Assembly: GCF_004403465.1 (NCBI RefSeq)
Contig: NZ_SOGQ01000061.1
Span: 17,566 to 81,565 of the forward strand
Origin: Cryobacterium sinapicolor
GTDB lineage: Bacteria; Actinomycetota; Actinomycetes; Actinomycetales; Microbacteriaceae
DNA length: 64,000 nucleotides
Direction of reading: 5' to 3'
This document shows positions 26,767-34,464 of this stretch, in pieces. A program made the position numbers and the translations under genes. Below the pieces are notes generated by a model. The model ran no database searches. It had not been told where the DNA came from and worked only from the letters and a program-made list of their open reading frames with translations. Position 1 is the first letter of the stretch, and each line of letters starts with the position of its first letter.

Positions 26767-28191
26767 GTGATTGATTCCCGACTCGCGATTGTTGTGCTGG
26801 CCGCCGGCCAGGGCACCCGCATGAAATCGAGCACTCCGAAGCTGCTGCATGAGCTGGCCGGATTGCCCATCCTCAGCCACGTGCTGGCAACATCCCGGGC
26901 CCTCGACGCGGCCCACGTCGTCACCGTGGTGCGCCACGAGCGCGACCAGTTGGCCGCCCTCGTCGGCAAGGATCTGCCCGAGAGCCTGATCGTCGACCAG
27001 GACGAGCTGCCCGGCACCGGCCGGGCCGTGGAGCAGGCCATCGCCGCGCTCCCCGACGACTTCGAGGGCGACGTGCTCGTGGTCAGCGGCGACGTGCCGC
27101 TGCTCAACGCGGCCACGCTGGCCAGTTTCGTCGCCGCGCACCGTGACCGTGACGTCTCCGCCACCGTGCTCTCCTCCTTCCCGGAAGACGCGACCGGCTA
27201 TGGCCGCATCGTGCGCTCCGAGGAGGGTGCCTTCGACCGCATCGTCGAGCAGAAGGATGCGACGACGGAGGAACGCGCCATTACCGAGACGAACGCCGGG
27301 GTCTACGTCTTCCGTGTCGTCGAGCTGCGCGAGCAGCTGGCCAACGTCACCACCGAGAACGCCCAGGGCGAGAAGTACCTCACCGACGTGGTCGGGCTGC
27401 TGCGTCAGGCCGGGTCCGAAGTGCGGGCCGTGCCGGTCGCCGACGCCTGGCTGGTCGCCGGCATCAACGACCGCGCCCAGCTCAGCGAGACCGCGCGCCA
27501 GCTGAACGGCCTCATCGTCTACGGCTGGCAGCTGGCCGGCGTGACCGTGCAGGACCCGGCCACCACCTGGATCGACCTCAAGGCGAAGCTGGCATCGGAT
27601 GTCACGATCCGGCCGGGCACGCAGATCCTCGGCTCGACCGTGATCGAGACCGGCGCCGTGATCGGCCCGGACACCACCCTCGTCGATTGTGAAGTCGGCG
27701 AGAACGCGGTGGTGAAGCGCACGGACGCGACCCTCGCGGTGATCGGCGCCGGCGCATCCGTCGGCCCGTTCTCCTACCTGCGACCGGGCACGAACCTGGG
27801 CGCCGACGGCAAGATCGGCACCTTCGTCGAGACCAAGAACGCGACCATCGGCGCGGGCAGCAAGGTGCCGCACCTCAGCTACGTCGGAGACGCGACGGTG
27901 GGCGTGGGGTCGAACATCGGGGCCGGCACGATCTTCGCGAACTACGACGGGGTGACCAAGAACCACACTGAGGTCGGGTCCCACGTGCGCACCGGGTCGC
28001 ACAACGTGTTCGTCGCCCCGATTAGGATTGGGGACGGAGCGTACACGGGTGCCGGGACAATCGTCCGCAAGGACATACCGGCCGGGGCCCTGGGCCTCAC
28101 CGTGGCTCCACAACGCAATATGGACGGCTGGGTACAGACCAACCGTGCAGGAACCGACGCGGCGGCGGCTGCGGCAAAGAGCGGAGACTAG
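26767..28191 (+). CDS. glmU: Bifunctional N-acetylglucosamine-1-phosphate uridyltransferase / glucosamine-1-phosphate acetyltransferase
   Basis: GlmU makes UDP-GlcNAc for peptidoglycan and other envelope polymers. The 474-residue product has the nucleotidyltransferase motif VVLAAGQGTRMKS (about 9-21) and DELPGTGRAVEQA in the N-terminal domain. The second half is a left-handed beta-helix with hexapeptide repeats (IRPGTQILGSTVIETGAVIG) and the acetyltransferase segments RPGTNLGADGKIG and NIGAGTIFANYDG. The GTG at 26767 has AGAGGAA upstream; earlier in-frame codons run through the tRNA and are rejected. The stop TAG abuts the prs GTG. Confidence 0.96.
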   Translation: MIDSRLAIVVLAAGQGTRMKSSTPKLLHELAGLPILSHVLATSRALDAAHVVTVVRHERDQLAALVGKDLPESLIVDQDELPGTGRAVEQAIAALPDDFEGDVLVVSGDVPLLNAATLASFVAAHRDRDVSATVLSSFPEDATGYGRIVRSEEGAFDRIVEQKDATTEERAITETNAGVYVFRVVELREQLANVTTENAQGEKYLTDVVGLLRQAGSEVRAVPVADAWLVAGINDRAQLSETARQLNGLIVYGWQLAGVTVQDPATTWIDLKAKLASDVTIRPGTQILGSTVIETGAVIGPDTTLVDCEVGENAVVKRTDATLAVIGAGASVGPFSYLRPGTNLGADGKIGTFVETKNATIGAGSKVPHLSYVGDATVGVGSNIGAGTIFANYDGVTKNHTEVGSHVRTGSHNVFVAPIRIGDGAYTGAGTIVRKDIPAGALGLTVAPQRNMDGWVQTNRAGTDAAAAAAKSGD

Positions 28192-29169
28192 GTGTCTGGA
28201 ATCAAGACCAGCGGCGAGAAGCGACTTGTATTGGTTTCGGGGCGAGCACACCCACAACTGGCACTGGACATCGCCACGGAACTTGGTACCGAACTCGTCC
28301 ACACCGACGCCCGCACCTTCGCGAACGGCGAGATCTACGCGCGCTTCGACGAGAGCGTGCGCGGCTCGGACACCTTCGTGATCCAGTCGCACACCAACCC
28401 GATCAACGAATGGGTGATGGAGTCGCTCATCATGGTCGACGCGCTCAAGCGTGCCTCCGCCAAGCGCATCACGGTCGTCGCTCCGTTCTACCCTTACGCC
28501 CGCCAGGACAAGAAGGGCCGCGGCCGCGAGCCGATCTCGGCCCGGCTGATCGCCGACCTGTTCAAGGTTGCCGGCGCCGACCGGATCATGGCCGTCGACC
28601 TGCACGCCGCCCAGATCCAGGGCTTCTTCGACGGCCCCGTCGACCACCTCTTCGCCATGCCCGTGCTGCTCGAGCACTTCCGCGAGAAGCTCGACCCGGC
28701 CACCCTGACGGTCGTCTCTCCCGACATGGGCCGCGTTCGCGTTGCCGACATCTGGAGTGACAAGCTCGGCGCCCCGCTGGCCATCATCCACAAGCGCCGC
28801 GACCCGAAGGTCGCCAACCAGGTGACCGTGCATGAGATCGTCGGCCAGGTCGAGGGTCGCGTCTGCCTGATCGTCGACGACATGATCGACACCGGCCGCA
28901 CGATCGTCCTCGCGGCGGAGGCCCTGCGCGCCGCCGGCGCGATCGGCGTCGTCGTCGCCGCCACCCACGCCGTGTTCAGCCACCCGGCGCTGGAGCTGCT
29001 GCAGAACCCCGCGATCTCCGAGGTCGTCGTCACCGACACCCTGCCGATCCCCGAGGCGAAGCGCTTCCCCACGCTCACCGTGCTGCCGATCGCGCCGCTC
29101 CTGGCCCGCGCCATCCACGAGGTCTTCGACGAGGGTTCCGTCACCTCGATGTTCGAGGGCGCCGCGTAG
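28192..29169 (+). CDS. prs: Ribose-phosphate pyrophosphokinase
   Basis: Prs makes PRPP from ribose 5-phosphate and ATP for nucleotide, histidine and tryptophan synthesis. The 325-residue protein has the ribose-phosphate binding loop DDMIDTGRTI, the segment VVAPFYPYARQDKKGRGREP and VSPDMGRVRVAD. The GTG start directly follows the glmU stop, so the two genes are translationally coupled in the common actinobacterial glmU-prs pair. Confidence 0.96.
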   Translation: MSGIKTSGEKRLVLVSGRAHPQLALDIATELGTELVHTDARTFANGEIYARFDESVRGSDTFVIQSHTNPINEWVMESLIMVDALKRASAKRITVVAPFYPYARQDKKGRGREPISARLIADLFKVAGADRIMAVDLHAAQIQGFFDGPVDHLFAMPVLLEHFREKLDPATLTVVSPDMGRVRVADIWSDKLGAPLAIIHKRRDPKVANQVTVHEIVGQVEGRVCLIVDDMIDTGRTIVLAAEALRAAGAIGVVVAATHAVFSHPALELLQNPAISEVVVTDTLPIPEAKRFPTLTVLPIAPLLARAIHEVFDEGSVTSMFEGAA

Positions 29170-29195
29170 CGTCTGCCGATTCGCTCAGCAAACCC

Positions 29196-29229
29196 TGGCC
29201 GGTCGTCGACGGATGTCGGTGACCGGCCA
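29196..29229 (+). terminator. Hairpin after prs
   Basis: TGGCCGGTC (29196-29204) pairs perfectly with GACCGGCCA (29221-29229) across a 16-base loop, 26 bases after the prs stop. No T tract follows; it may still end the glmU-prs transcript before the convergent gene. Confidence 0.4.
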
Positions 29230-29262
29230 TCGGTCTGTCCGGGCCCGGTCAGCGGCCTCGGC

Positions 29263-29574
29263 TCAGAGCAGGAGCTCCAGCACGATCGTGACCGGATCTC
29301 CGGCCCCCACCCCCTCGGCCAGACGGATCGCCTTTTTCACCGGAAGGATGAACGTGCCTACCTCGTTGCTGGGGAAGAGCGACGTCGACCAGCGTGAGAG
29401 GTTGAGTGCGGCCGTGACCTTCACCGAGCCGAAGCCGCGGCGTCGGCCGTCGATGAGTGAACGGATGTCCTCGGCCTGGTCGGCGGGCACCGAGACGAAG
29501 AACCACGCCCCGGTGCCCGAGTACTCCCACAGTTCTGCGGTGAAGGTGAACCTCGGTCCCATCGGCGCGCCCAT
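29263..29574 (-). CDS. DUF1905 domain protein
   Basis: A 103-residue soluble protein with the DUF1905 pattern: FTFTAELWEYSGTGAWFFVS at the start, VPADQAEDIRSLI, GFGSVKVTAALN and FILPVKKAIRLAEGVGAGD. The family forms a small beta barrel of unknown function, often linked to YdeI/OmpD-associated domains. The start at 29574 has GGAAGG at good spacing. It is followed by the convergent prs terminator region and preceded on the same strand by a small membrane protein, 26 bases away. Confidence 0.85.
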   Translation of the reverse strand: MGAPMGPRFTFTAELWEYSGTGAWFFVSVPADQAEDIRSLIDGRRRGFGSVKVTAALNLSRWSTSLFPSNEVGTFILPVKKAIRLAEGVGAGDPVTIVLELLL

Positions 29575-29600
29575 CGAGAACCCTTCCGTGTGAGCCGGGT

Positions 29601-29969
29601 CTAGACCGGCATCTCGGTGCTGGGCGCCCGGGGCGCCGAGGGAATGATGCCGAGCGGGATGACGTAGATCTCGCGCTCGTTGATGTCGATCGCGTAGCAC
29701 TGCCAGCCGAAGCCGCCCGGACCGCTCAGGTCGAAGCGGGCGTCGAAGTCGATGGCACCCGGATAGTACCGGGCCGTGGCGACGCTGCACGCGTTGGCGG
29801 CCGTGGTCGACGCGATCTGCACGCTCGTGAGGATGCCCGGGACAATCAGGGCCACGAGCCCGAGCACGACGACGAGACGCATTATCAGCAGTGTGCGGGG
29901 ACTGCGCAGGGGCCGGTCGGCATCCAGCGGCTCGTAGCCGGAGAGTTCGGGGTGGTCGTCGCTCGTCAT
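29601..29969 (-). CDS. Small single-span membrane protein, function unknown
   Basis: A 122-residue protein with an acidic N terminus (MTSDDHPELSGYEPLDADRP), one hydrophobic segment (LLIMRLVVVLGLVALIVPGI) and a compact extracytoplasmic domain with two Cys (NACSVATARYY, WQCYAIDINER) that may form a disulfide. The ATG at 29969 is preceded by GGGAG. No family is recognised. It probably shares a transcript with the DUF1905 gene. Confidence 0.7.
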   Translation of the reverse strand: MTSDDHPELSGYEPLDADRPLRSPRTLLIMRLVVVLGLVALIVPGILTSVQIASTTAANACSVATARYYPGAIDFDARFDLSGPGGFGWQCYAIDINEREIYVIPLGIIPSAPRAPSTEMPV

Positions 29970-30067
29970 CAGGCTCCCAGTATCGCAAATCTCGCGCCCG
30001 GAACGCACGCCTCTTGCTCACCCGCCCACGCGTCCCCACCCGCAGCCGCACCACCGTCCCGCCAACA

Positions 30068-30125
30068 GTTGCCGAATCGGACGATTGTTGCCCGCGCACG
30101 GGCAACAATCGTCCGATTCGGCAAC
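30068..30125. repeat. Dispersed palindrome family A, copy 2 (perfect 26-bp stem)
   Basis: The arms 30068-30093 and 30100-30125 are exact reverse complements around a six-base loop. The core is GTTGCCGAATCGGAC. It lies in the 270-base gap between two divergent genes. Apart from it, the gap shows no gene. Confidence 0.93.
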
Positions 30126-30239
30126 AGTATTCCCGGCAGGAGCAACTCGGCCACCCCTCCCCAGGCTGCCACGATGGCCCAGGCCCCCGAAGCGTCGGGG
30201 ACCTGCTCCTGACTTTCCGCACACTGCCAACCTCGGCAG

Positions 30240-31199
30240 ATGGCTGACGAGCGCATCGATAAGCAGACGGGTTTCTATCTCTCCGGCGGGGCCGAAGCCA
30301 CCGAGTCGACCGACCGGCAGTTTCGGCGTGAGGCCCAGTTCGGGCGGAGCGCCCTGCGGTTGCGGCGCGGCGTCTTCACGACCACTGAGCATTGGGGTCT
30401 GCTCACACCCAGACAGAGGTACCTCGCGGAGATCCGCGCGGTCGTCGCCACTCGACTGAGCGACCCTGTGATCAGCCATCAATCGGCTGCGGCCGTGTGG
30501 GGGATTCCCCTGCCCGATGCCTGGCCAGGCACCGTGCACGTGTTGGCCTCACCGGACTCCCGGGCGCGAAGCAAGAACGGCGTCACGGTCCACCGCAGCC
30601 ACGTCCCTGCCGGGGATGTCGTCGACATCGACGGGATGCTCGTGACCAGCCCCGCCCGCACCCTGCTCGACCTCGCGCGCACCATGAGTTTTGCCACTGC
30701 GGTCGTCGCGATCGACCATGCTCTCAATCCGCGGAGCGCATCCCCGGAGGTCTTCCTGACGGAGACGGTGCTGCGCGAGAAGCTCCAGGCGTCGATGTCG
30801 CCCCGGGGGTCGGCGAGGGCGCTGCGCGCCATCCGGTTCGGCCGTCCCAATGCGGACAATCCGGGTGAATCGCTCAGTCGCGTGGCGATCTTCGAGCTGG
30901 GATTCCCGGATCCCCTGCTGCAGACCTGCCACCGCAACCCTCGCGGCGGTTACTACTTCACCGACTTCGAGTGGCCGGCCTATCGCCTGATCGGGGAGTT
31001 CGACGGGCAGGGCAAGTATCTGAAGGACGAGTTTCTGCGGGGTCTCACGCCCGGTGAAGCGGTCACCCGGGAAAAGATTCGCGAGGATGACCTCCGTTCG
31101 GAGGGCAATGGCCTGGCCCGATGGGGCCCGGCCGATGTGCGCGATCGCCGGTCCCTGTTGCGCATCCTCACGACCGCGGGGCTCCCGATCCTGCGCTGA
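30240..31199 (+). CDS. AbiEi-like N-terminal domain protein with DUF559-like C terminus
   Basis: A 319-residue protein of a type common in actinobacteria. The N-terminal half resembles the AbiEi antitoxin winged helix and its companion (RRGVFTTTEHWGLLTPRQRY, VISHQSAAAVWGIPLP, TSPARTLLDLAR). The C-terminal part ends with a nuclease-like pattern: TDFEWPAYRLIGEFDGQGKY, then EKIREDDLRSEGNGLARWG, recalling DUF559/Vsr-type folds. No partner toxin gene is adjacent, so a toxin-antitoxin role is not supported. The true start could be slightly different; the ATG at 30240 has only a weak upstream signal. Palindromes of family A flank it on both sides. Confidence 0.75.
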   Translation: MADERIDKQTGFYLSGGAEATESTDRQFRREAQFGRSALRLRRGVFTTTEHWGLLTPRQRYLAEIRAVVATRLSDPVISHQSAAAVWGIPLPDAWPGTVHVLASPDSRARSKNGVTVHRSHVPAGDVVDIDGMLVTSPARTLLDLARTMSFATAVVAIDHALNPRSASPEVFLTETVLREKLQASMSPRGSARALRAIRFGRPNADNPGESLSRVAIFELGFPDPLLQTCHRNPRGGYYFTDFEWPAYRLIGEFDGQGKYLKDEFLRGLTPGEAVTREKIREDDLRSEGNGLARWGPADVRDRRSLLRILTTAGLPILR

Positions 31200-31221
31200 T
31201 CGGCCGGCCGCCCGACACAAG

Positions 31222-31281
31222 TGTTGCCGGAGCGGACAACTGTTGCCGGTGTACGGGCAACACTCGTCCGCTCCGGCAACA
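31222..31281. repeat. Dispersed palindrome family A, copy 3 (compensated stem changes)
   Basis: The arms 31222-31247 and 31256-31281 flank an eight-base loop. The core GAATCGGAC of copies 1 and 2 is GGAGCGGAC here, and the opposite arm carries the matching changes. It sits between two convergent genes, 23 bases after the stop at 31199. Confidence 0.92.
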
Positions 31282-31305
31282 GTTGCGCGCCGGAGCTGCG
31301 CGCCG

Positions 31306-32763
31306 CTAGTGCGAGGAGCCCTCGGTCGCGATCTCGCTGCGGTCGCCCGACCACAGCGTGTGGAAGGTGCCGGGCATGTCGACGCGCTTGTAGGTGTGCG
31401 CGCCGAAGAAGTCGCGCTGGCCCTGCACCAGTGCGGCGGGAAGCCGCTCACTCGCGAGCGAGTCGAAGTAGCTGAGCGCCGACGCGAAGCCGGGAACCGG
31501 GATGCCCGACAGTGCCGCCGTCGAGACCACGCGGCGCCACGCCGACTCGCCGTCGGCGACGGCCTGGGCGAAGTACGGGTCGACGAGCAGTGACGTGATC
31601 GACGGGTCGTTGGCGTAGGCGTCGACGATACGGTTCAGGAACTGGGCGCGGATGATGCAGCCGCCGCGCCAGATCGTGGCGATCGCGCCCTTGTCGACAG
31701 TCCAGCCGTACTTCTGGGCACCGGCGATGATCGCGTCGAAGCCCTGCGCGTAGGCGACGACTTTCGACGCGTAGAGCGCCTGGCGCACGTCGTCCTGGAA
31801 GGTGTGGCCGACGACGGCGATCTCCGGGCGGGCGGTGATGGCGGCGCGCACGGGGCCGCGCTGCTCCGGGTGGCTGGACACGGCGCGGGCGAAGACGGCC
31901 TCGGCGATGCCGCCGACGGGCACGCCCAGGTCGAGCGCGTTCTGCACGGTCCAAACGCCGGTGCCCTTGGAGCCGGCCTCGTCAAGCACGATGTCAATGA
32001 ACGGCAGGCCGGTCTTGGCGTCGACCTGGCGCAGCACCTCGGCGGTGATCTCGATCAGGTAGCTCTCGAGGTCACCCTCGTTCCACTCGGTGAACACGTC
32101 GGCGATGGTAGCGGGGGAGTGCCCGGTCACTCTGCGAAGCAGGTCATAGGCCTCGGCGATGAGCTGCATGTCGGCGTACTCGATGCCGTTGTGGATCATT
32201 TTCACGAAGTGACCGGCGCCATCCGTGCCGATGTGGGTGACGCAGGGCACACCGTCGACGACGGCCGCGATCGATTCGAGGATCGGCCCGAGGGTCTTGT
32301 ACGCCTCCACCGAGCCGCCGGGCATGATGCTGGGGCCCTTGAGGGCACCCTCTTCGCCGCCGGAAATGCCGGCGCCGACAAAGTTCACGCCCGTGGCGCG
32401 CACCTCCTTCTCGCGGCGGATGGTGTCCTGGAAGTCGGCGTTGCCGCCGTCGACGATGATGTCGCCGGGCTCGAACAGAGCGGTCAGTTGGCTGATCACG
32501 GCGTCCGTGCCCGTTCCGGCCTGCACCATGATGATCGCGGTGCGCGGCTTCTGCAGCGACGCCACGAATTCCTCTATGGTCTCCGAGGCGACGAAGCCGG
32601 CCTCGGGGTGCTCGGTGATGAGCAGGCGGGTGCGCTCGGGGGAGCGGTTGTACACCGCCACGGTGTTGCCCGCACGGCTGGCCAGGTTGCGGGCGAGGTT
32701 GGAGCCCATCACCGCCAGTCCCACTACGCCAATGTTTGCCTGTGCTGCGCCGGTTTCGGCCAC
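31306..32763 (-). CDS. gnd: 6-phosphogluconate dehydrogenase, decarboxylating
   Basis: Oxidative decarboxylation of 6-phosphogluconate to ribulose 5-phosphate, giving NADPH. The 485-residue length matches the long form. It has the dinucleotide fold GVVGLAVMGSNLARNLASRG-like start, VDGGNADFQDT, the signature FVGAGISGGEEGA, and the catalytic segment GAGHFVKMIHNGIEY. The C terminus keeps AHTYKRVD. The GTG start has AAGGAG upstream. The gene stands alone. Confidence 0.97.
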   Translation of the reverse strand: MAETGAAQANIGVVGLAVMGSNLARNLASRAGNTVAVYNRSPERTRLLITEHPEAGFVASETIEEFVASLQKPRTAIIMVQAGTGTDAVISQLTALFEPGDIIVDGGNADFQDTIRREKEVRATGVNFVGAGISGGEEGALKGPSIMPGGSVEAYKTLGPILESIAAVVDGVPCVTHIGTDGAGHFVKMIHNGIEYADMQLIAEAYDLLRRVTGHSPATIADVFTEWNEGDLESYLIEITAEVLRQVDAKTGLPFIDIVLDEAGSKGTGVWTVQNALDLGVPVGGIAEAVFARAVSSHPEQRGPVRAAITARPEIAVVGHTFQDDVRQALYASKVVAYAQGFDAIIAGAQKYGWTVDKGAIATIWRGGCIIRAQFLNRIVDAYANDPSITSLLVDPYFAQAVADGESAWRRVVSTAALSGIPVPGFASALSYFDSLASERLPAALVQGQRDFFGAHTYKRVDMPGTFHTLWSGDRSEIATEGSSH

Positions 32764-33115
32764 GTTCGCTCCTTCAGCTATTGGTTCTCAAAACTCCTCC
32801 AAGGCTAGTCGCTCGGCCCATGGCCGTGACATGGAGTGACGCGGGCGCTGCCGGTCTCGAACGCCGGTGACGGATGCCCGAGCCCGCGTTCGCCGAGCGC
32901 CGTCGCCTCCGCTAGACTTACGAGTTGAACTTCGGCGAGGGCTGCCGCGTGCCGGGAAACCGAGCGTGCGGCATCCGTTATCGACGCGGCGGAATGCTTC
33001 ACGGCCTTTCCTCACGCTGACACGCGTTCGAGTTGAATTGAACCAGTACCCACCTTCGCGGGCCGTCCGTCCGCGAACCAGATCTGGGCCGTAGCGGTCC
33101 GCAAGGAGATACACC
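32764..33115 (+). promoter_or_regulatory. 352-base intergenic region with putative promoter for L25
   Basis: No convincing gene is present between divergent gnd and the L25 gene. A possible promoter is TTCGCC (32889-32894), 18 bases, TAGACT (32913-32918), which would give a leader of about 190 bases. CGAGTTGAA occurs twice in the leader, 108 bases apart (32921 and 33029). Any leader control of L25 is speculative. Confidence 0.35.
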
Positions 33116-33727
33116 ATGGCTGACGCCACCAACAAGATTGTCGCCGACCTGCGCGTGAAGTTCGGCAAGGGCGCGGCCCGCAAGTTGCGCGTGCTGGGCA
33201 AGATCCCCGCCGTCATGTACGGCCACGGCACCACCCCGGTTCACGTTGCGCTCCCCGCGCACCAGATCGGCCTGCTGCTGCGTCGTGCGAACGCCGTCCT
33301 CGAGCTGGACATCGACGGCAAGACCCACCTGACCCTCGTCAAGGACGTCCAGAAGGACCCGTTCCTGCAGATCATCGAGCACCTCGACCTCATCGTCATC
33401 CGCAAGGGCGAAAAGGTCCAGGTCGAGGTTGCCGTGCACCTGACCGGTGAGTCGGCCTCCGGCACCATGGCTGACCTGGACTCCAAGACCCTCCTGCTCG
33501 AGGTCGAGGCCACCAGCATCCCGCAGAACGTCCAGGTCTCGATCGAAGGCCTCGAAGACGGCGACCAGATCCGCGCAAAGGACGTCGTGCTGCCCAAGGG
33601 CGCCACGCTCGTCTCCGACGAAGAAGCCGTCGTCGTGCTCGTGCACCTGCCGGCCGAGGAAGAGGAAGAGGAAACGGAAGAGGGCGAAGCCGTTGAGGGC
33701 GACGCCGAGGCTGCTCCCGCCGAGTAG
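33116..33727 (+). CDS. rplY: 50S ribosomal protein L25 / general stress protein Ctc
   Basis: Long (Ctc-type) L25 of 203 residues that binds 5S rRNA. The N-terminal RNA-binding domain includes GKGAARKLRVLGKIPAVMYG, followed by FLQIIEHLDLIVIRKGEKV. The C-terminal beta domain is VEATSIPQNVQVSIEGLEDG. It ends in an acidic tail with a six-Glu run, usual for the long form. The ATG has AAGGAGA eight bases upstream. pth follows after 38 bases, the typical ctc-pth pair. Confidence 0.95.
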   Translation: MADATNKIVADLRVKFGKGAARKLRVLGKIPAVMYGHGTTPVHVALPAHQIGLLLRRANAVLELDIDGKTHLTLVKDVQKDPFLQIIEHLDLIVIRKGEKVQVEVAVHLTGESASGTMADLDSKTLLLEVEATSIPQNVQVSIEGLEDGDQIRAKDVVLPKGATLVSDEEAVVVLVHLPAEEEEEETEEGEAVEGDAEAAPAE

Positions 33728-33765
33728 TCATCCCCTTCTGGTTTCGCGTCAAGCGGAGGATTCCC

Positions 33766-34347
33766 CTGGACGACAATCTCTGGCTCGTAGTCGGGCTCGG
33801 TAACCCCGGGCCCGACTACGCCGGTAACCGACACAACGTCGGCCACATGGTGGCTGCCGTGCTCGCCGACCGTCTGTCGGCGAATTTCAAGAACCACAAG
33901 ACGAATTCGTCGGTCGCGGAGGGGCGCAGCTTCCCCGGCGGTCCGAAACTGGTGCTGGCCAAGCCGAACACGTACATGAACGTGTCCGGCGGGCCGGTGG
34001 CCGCGCTGCTCCGCTTCTACTCGCTGGAGCCCGCGCGCCTGATCGTCATCCACGACGACCTCGATCTCCCGTTCGACACGATGAAGATCAAGGTCGGCGG
34101 CGGCCACGGCGGCCACAACGGCCTGCGCGACATCATCGCCGCCGCCGGCACGAACGAGTTCACCCGCATCCGCGTCGGCATCGGCCGCCCGCCCGGCCGC
34201 CAGCCCGCCGCGGATTTCGTGCTGCACGACTTCACGTCCACGGAGCGTTCGGCTCTGCCCAATCTGTTGACGGATGCCGCCGACGCGATCGAACTCATCG
34301 CCGCCGAGGGCGTCACCGCCGCACAGCAAAAGTTCCACGCCCCGTAA
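33766..34347 (+). CDS. pth: Peptidyl-tRNA hydrolase, probably with a CTG start codon
   Basis: Pth recycles peptidyl-tRNAs. The catalytic N terminus reads WLVVGLGNPGPDYAGNRHNVGH, holding the family Asn (GNPG) and catalytic His (RHNVGH). These lie before the first in-frame ATG at 33847, so starting there would remove the active site. Between this region and the upstream L25 stop there is no in-frame ATG, GTG or TTG. A CTG at 33766 lies six bases after GGAGG and gives a normal 193-residue protein. Later motifs are KPNTYMNVSGGPV and IHDDLDLPFDTMKIKVGGGHGGHNGL. The family is secure and the CTG start is a strong inference. Confidence 0.93.
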   Translation: MDDNLWLVVGLGNPGPDYAGNRHNVGHMVAAVLADRLSANFKNHKTNSSVAEGRSFPGGPKLVLAKPNTYMNVSGGPVAALLRFYSLEPARLIVIHDDLDLPFDTMKIKVGGGHGGHNGLRDIIAAAGTNEFTRIRVGIGRPPGRQPAADFVLHDFTSTERSALPNLLTDAADAIELIAAEGVTAAQQKFHAP

Positions 34348-34362
34348 CATCCCGCGACAGCG

Positions 34363-34415
34363 CCCGTGCCGGCCCGGAGTGACCCGCGCAACGGGCACTC
34401 CGGGCCGGAACCGGG
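34363..34415. repeat. Dispersed palindrome family B, copy 3
   Basis: The arms are built around CCGGCCCGGAGTG and the matching CACTCCGGGCCGG. It starts 16 bases after the pth stop, the same distance as copy 1 after metQ. Confidence 0.82.
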
Positions 34416-34431
34416 CACCTGGACGCCCGGG

Positions 34432-34458
34432 TTGGCGCTCAGCCGGGTTGCATAGAAT
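34432..34458 (+). promoter_or_regulatory. Putative promoter of mfd
   Basis: TTGGCG (34432-34437) and TAGAAT (34453-34458) are 15 bases apart, shorter than the ideal 17. The -10 box ends six bases before the GTG at 34465, implying a leaderless mRNA. Confidence 0.4.
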
Positions 34459-34464
34459 GCTCCG

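Noticed and set aside
26680..29118. An 812-codon minus-strand open frame opposite glmU and prs
   Set aside because: It is antisense to two essential, fully motif-supported genes and has no domain of its own.
30240..31199. Toxin-antitoxin system suggested by the AbiEi-like domain
   Set aside because: There is no AbiEii-type nucleotidyltransferase gene next to it; stand-alone genes of this type are common in actinobacteria.
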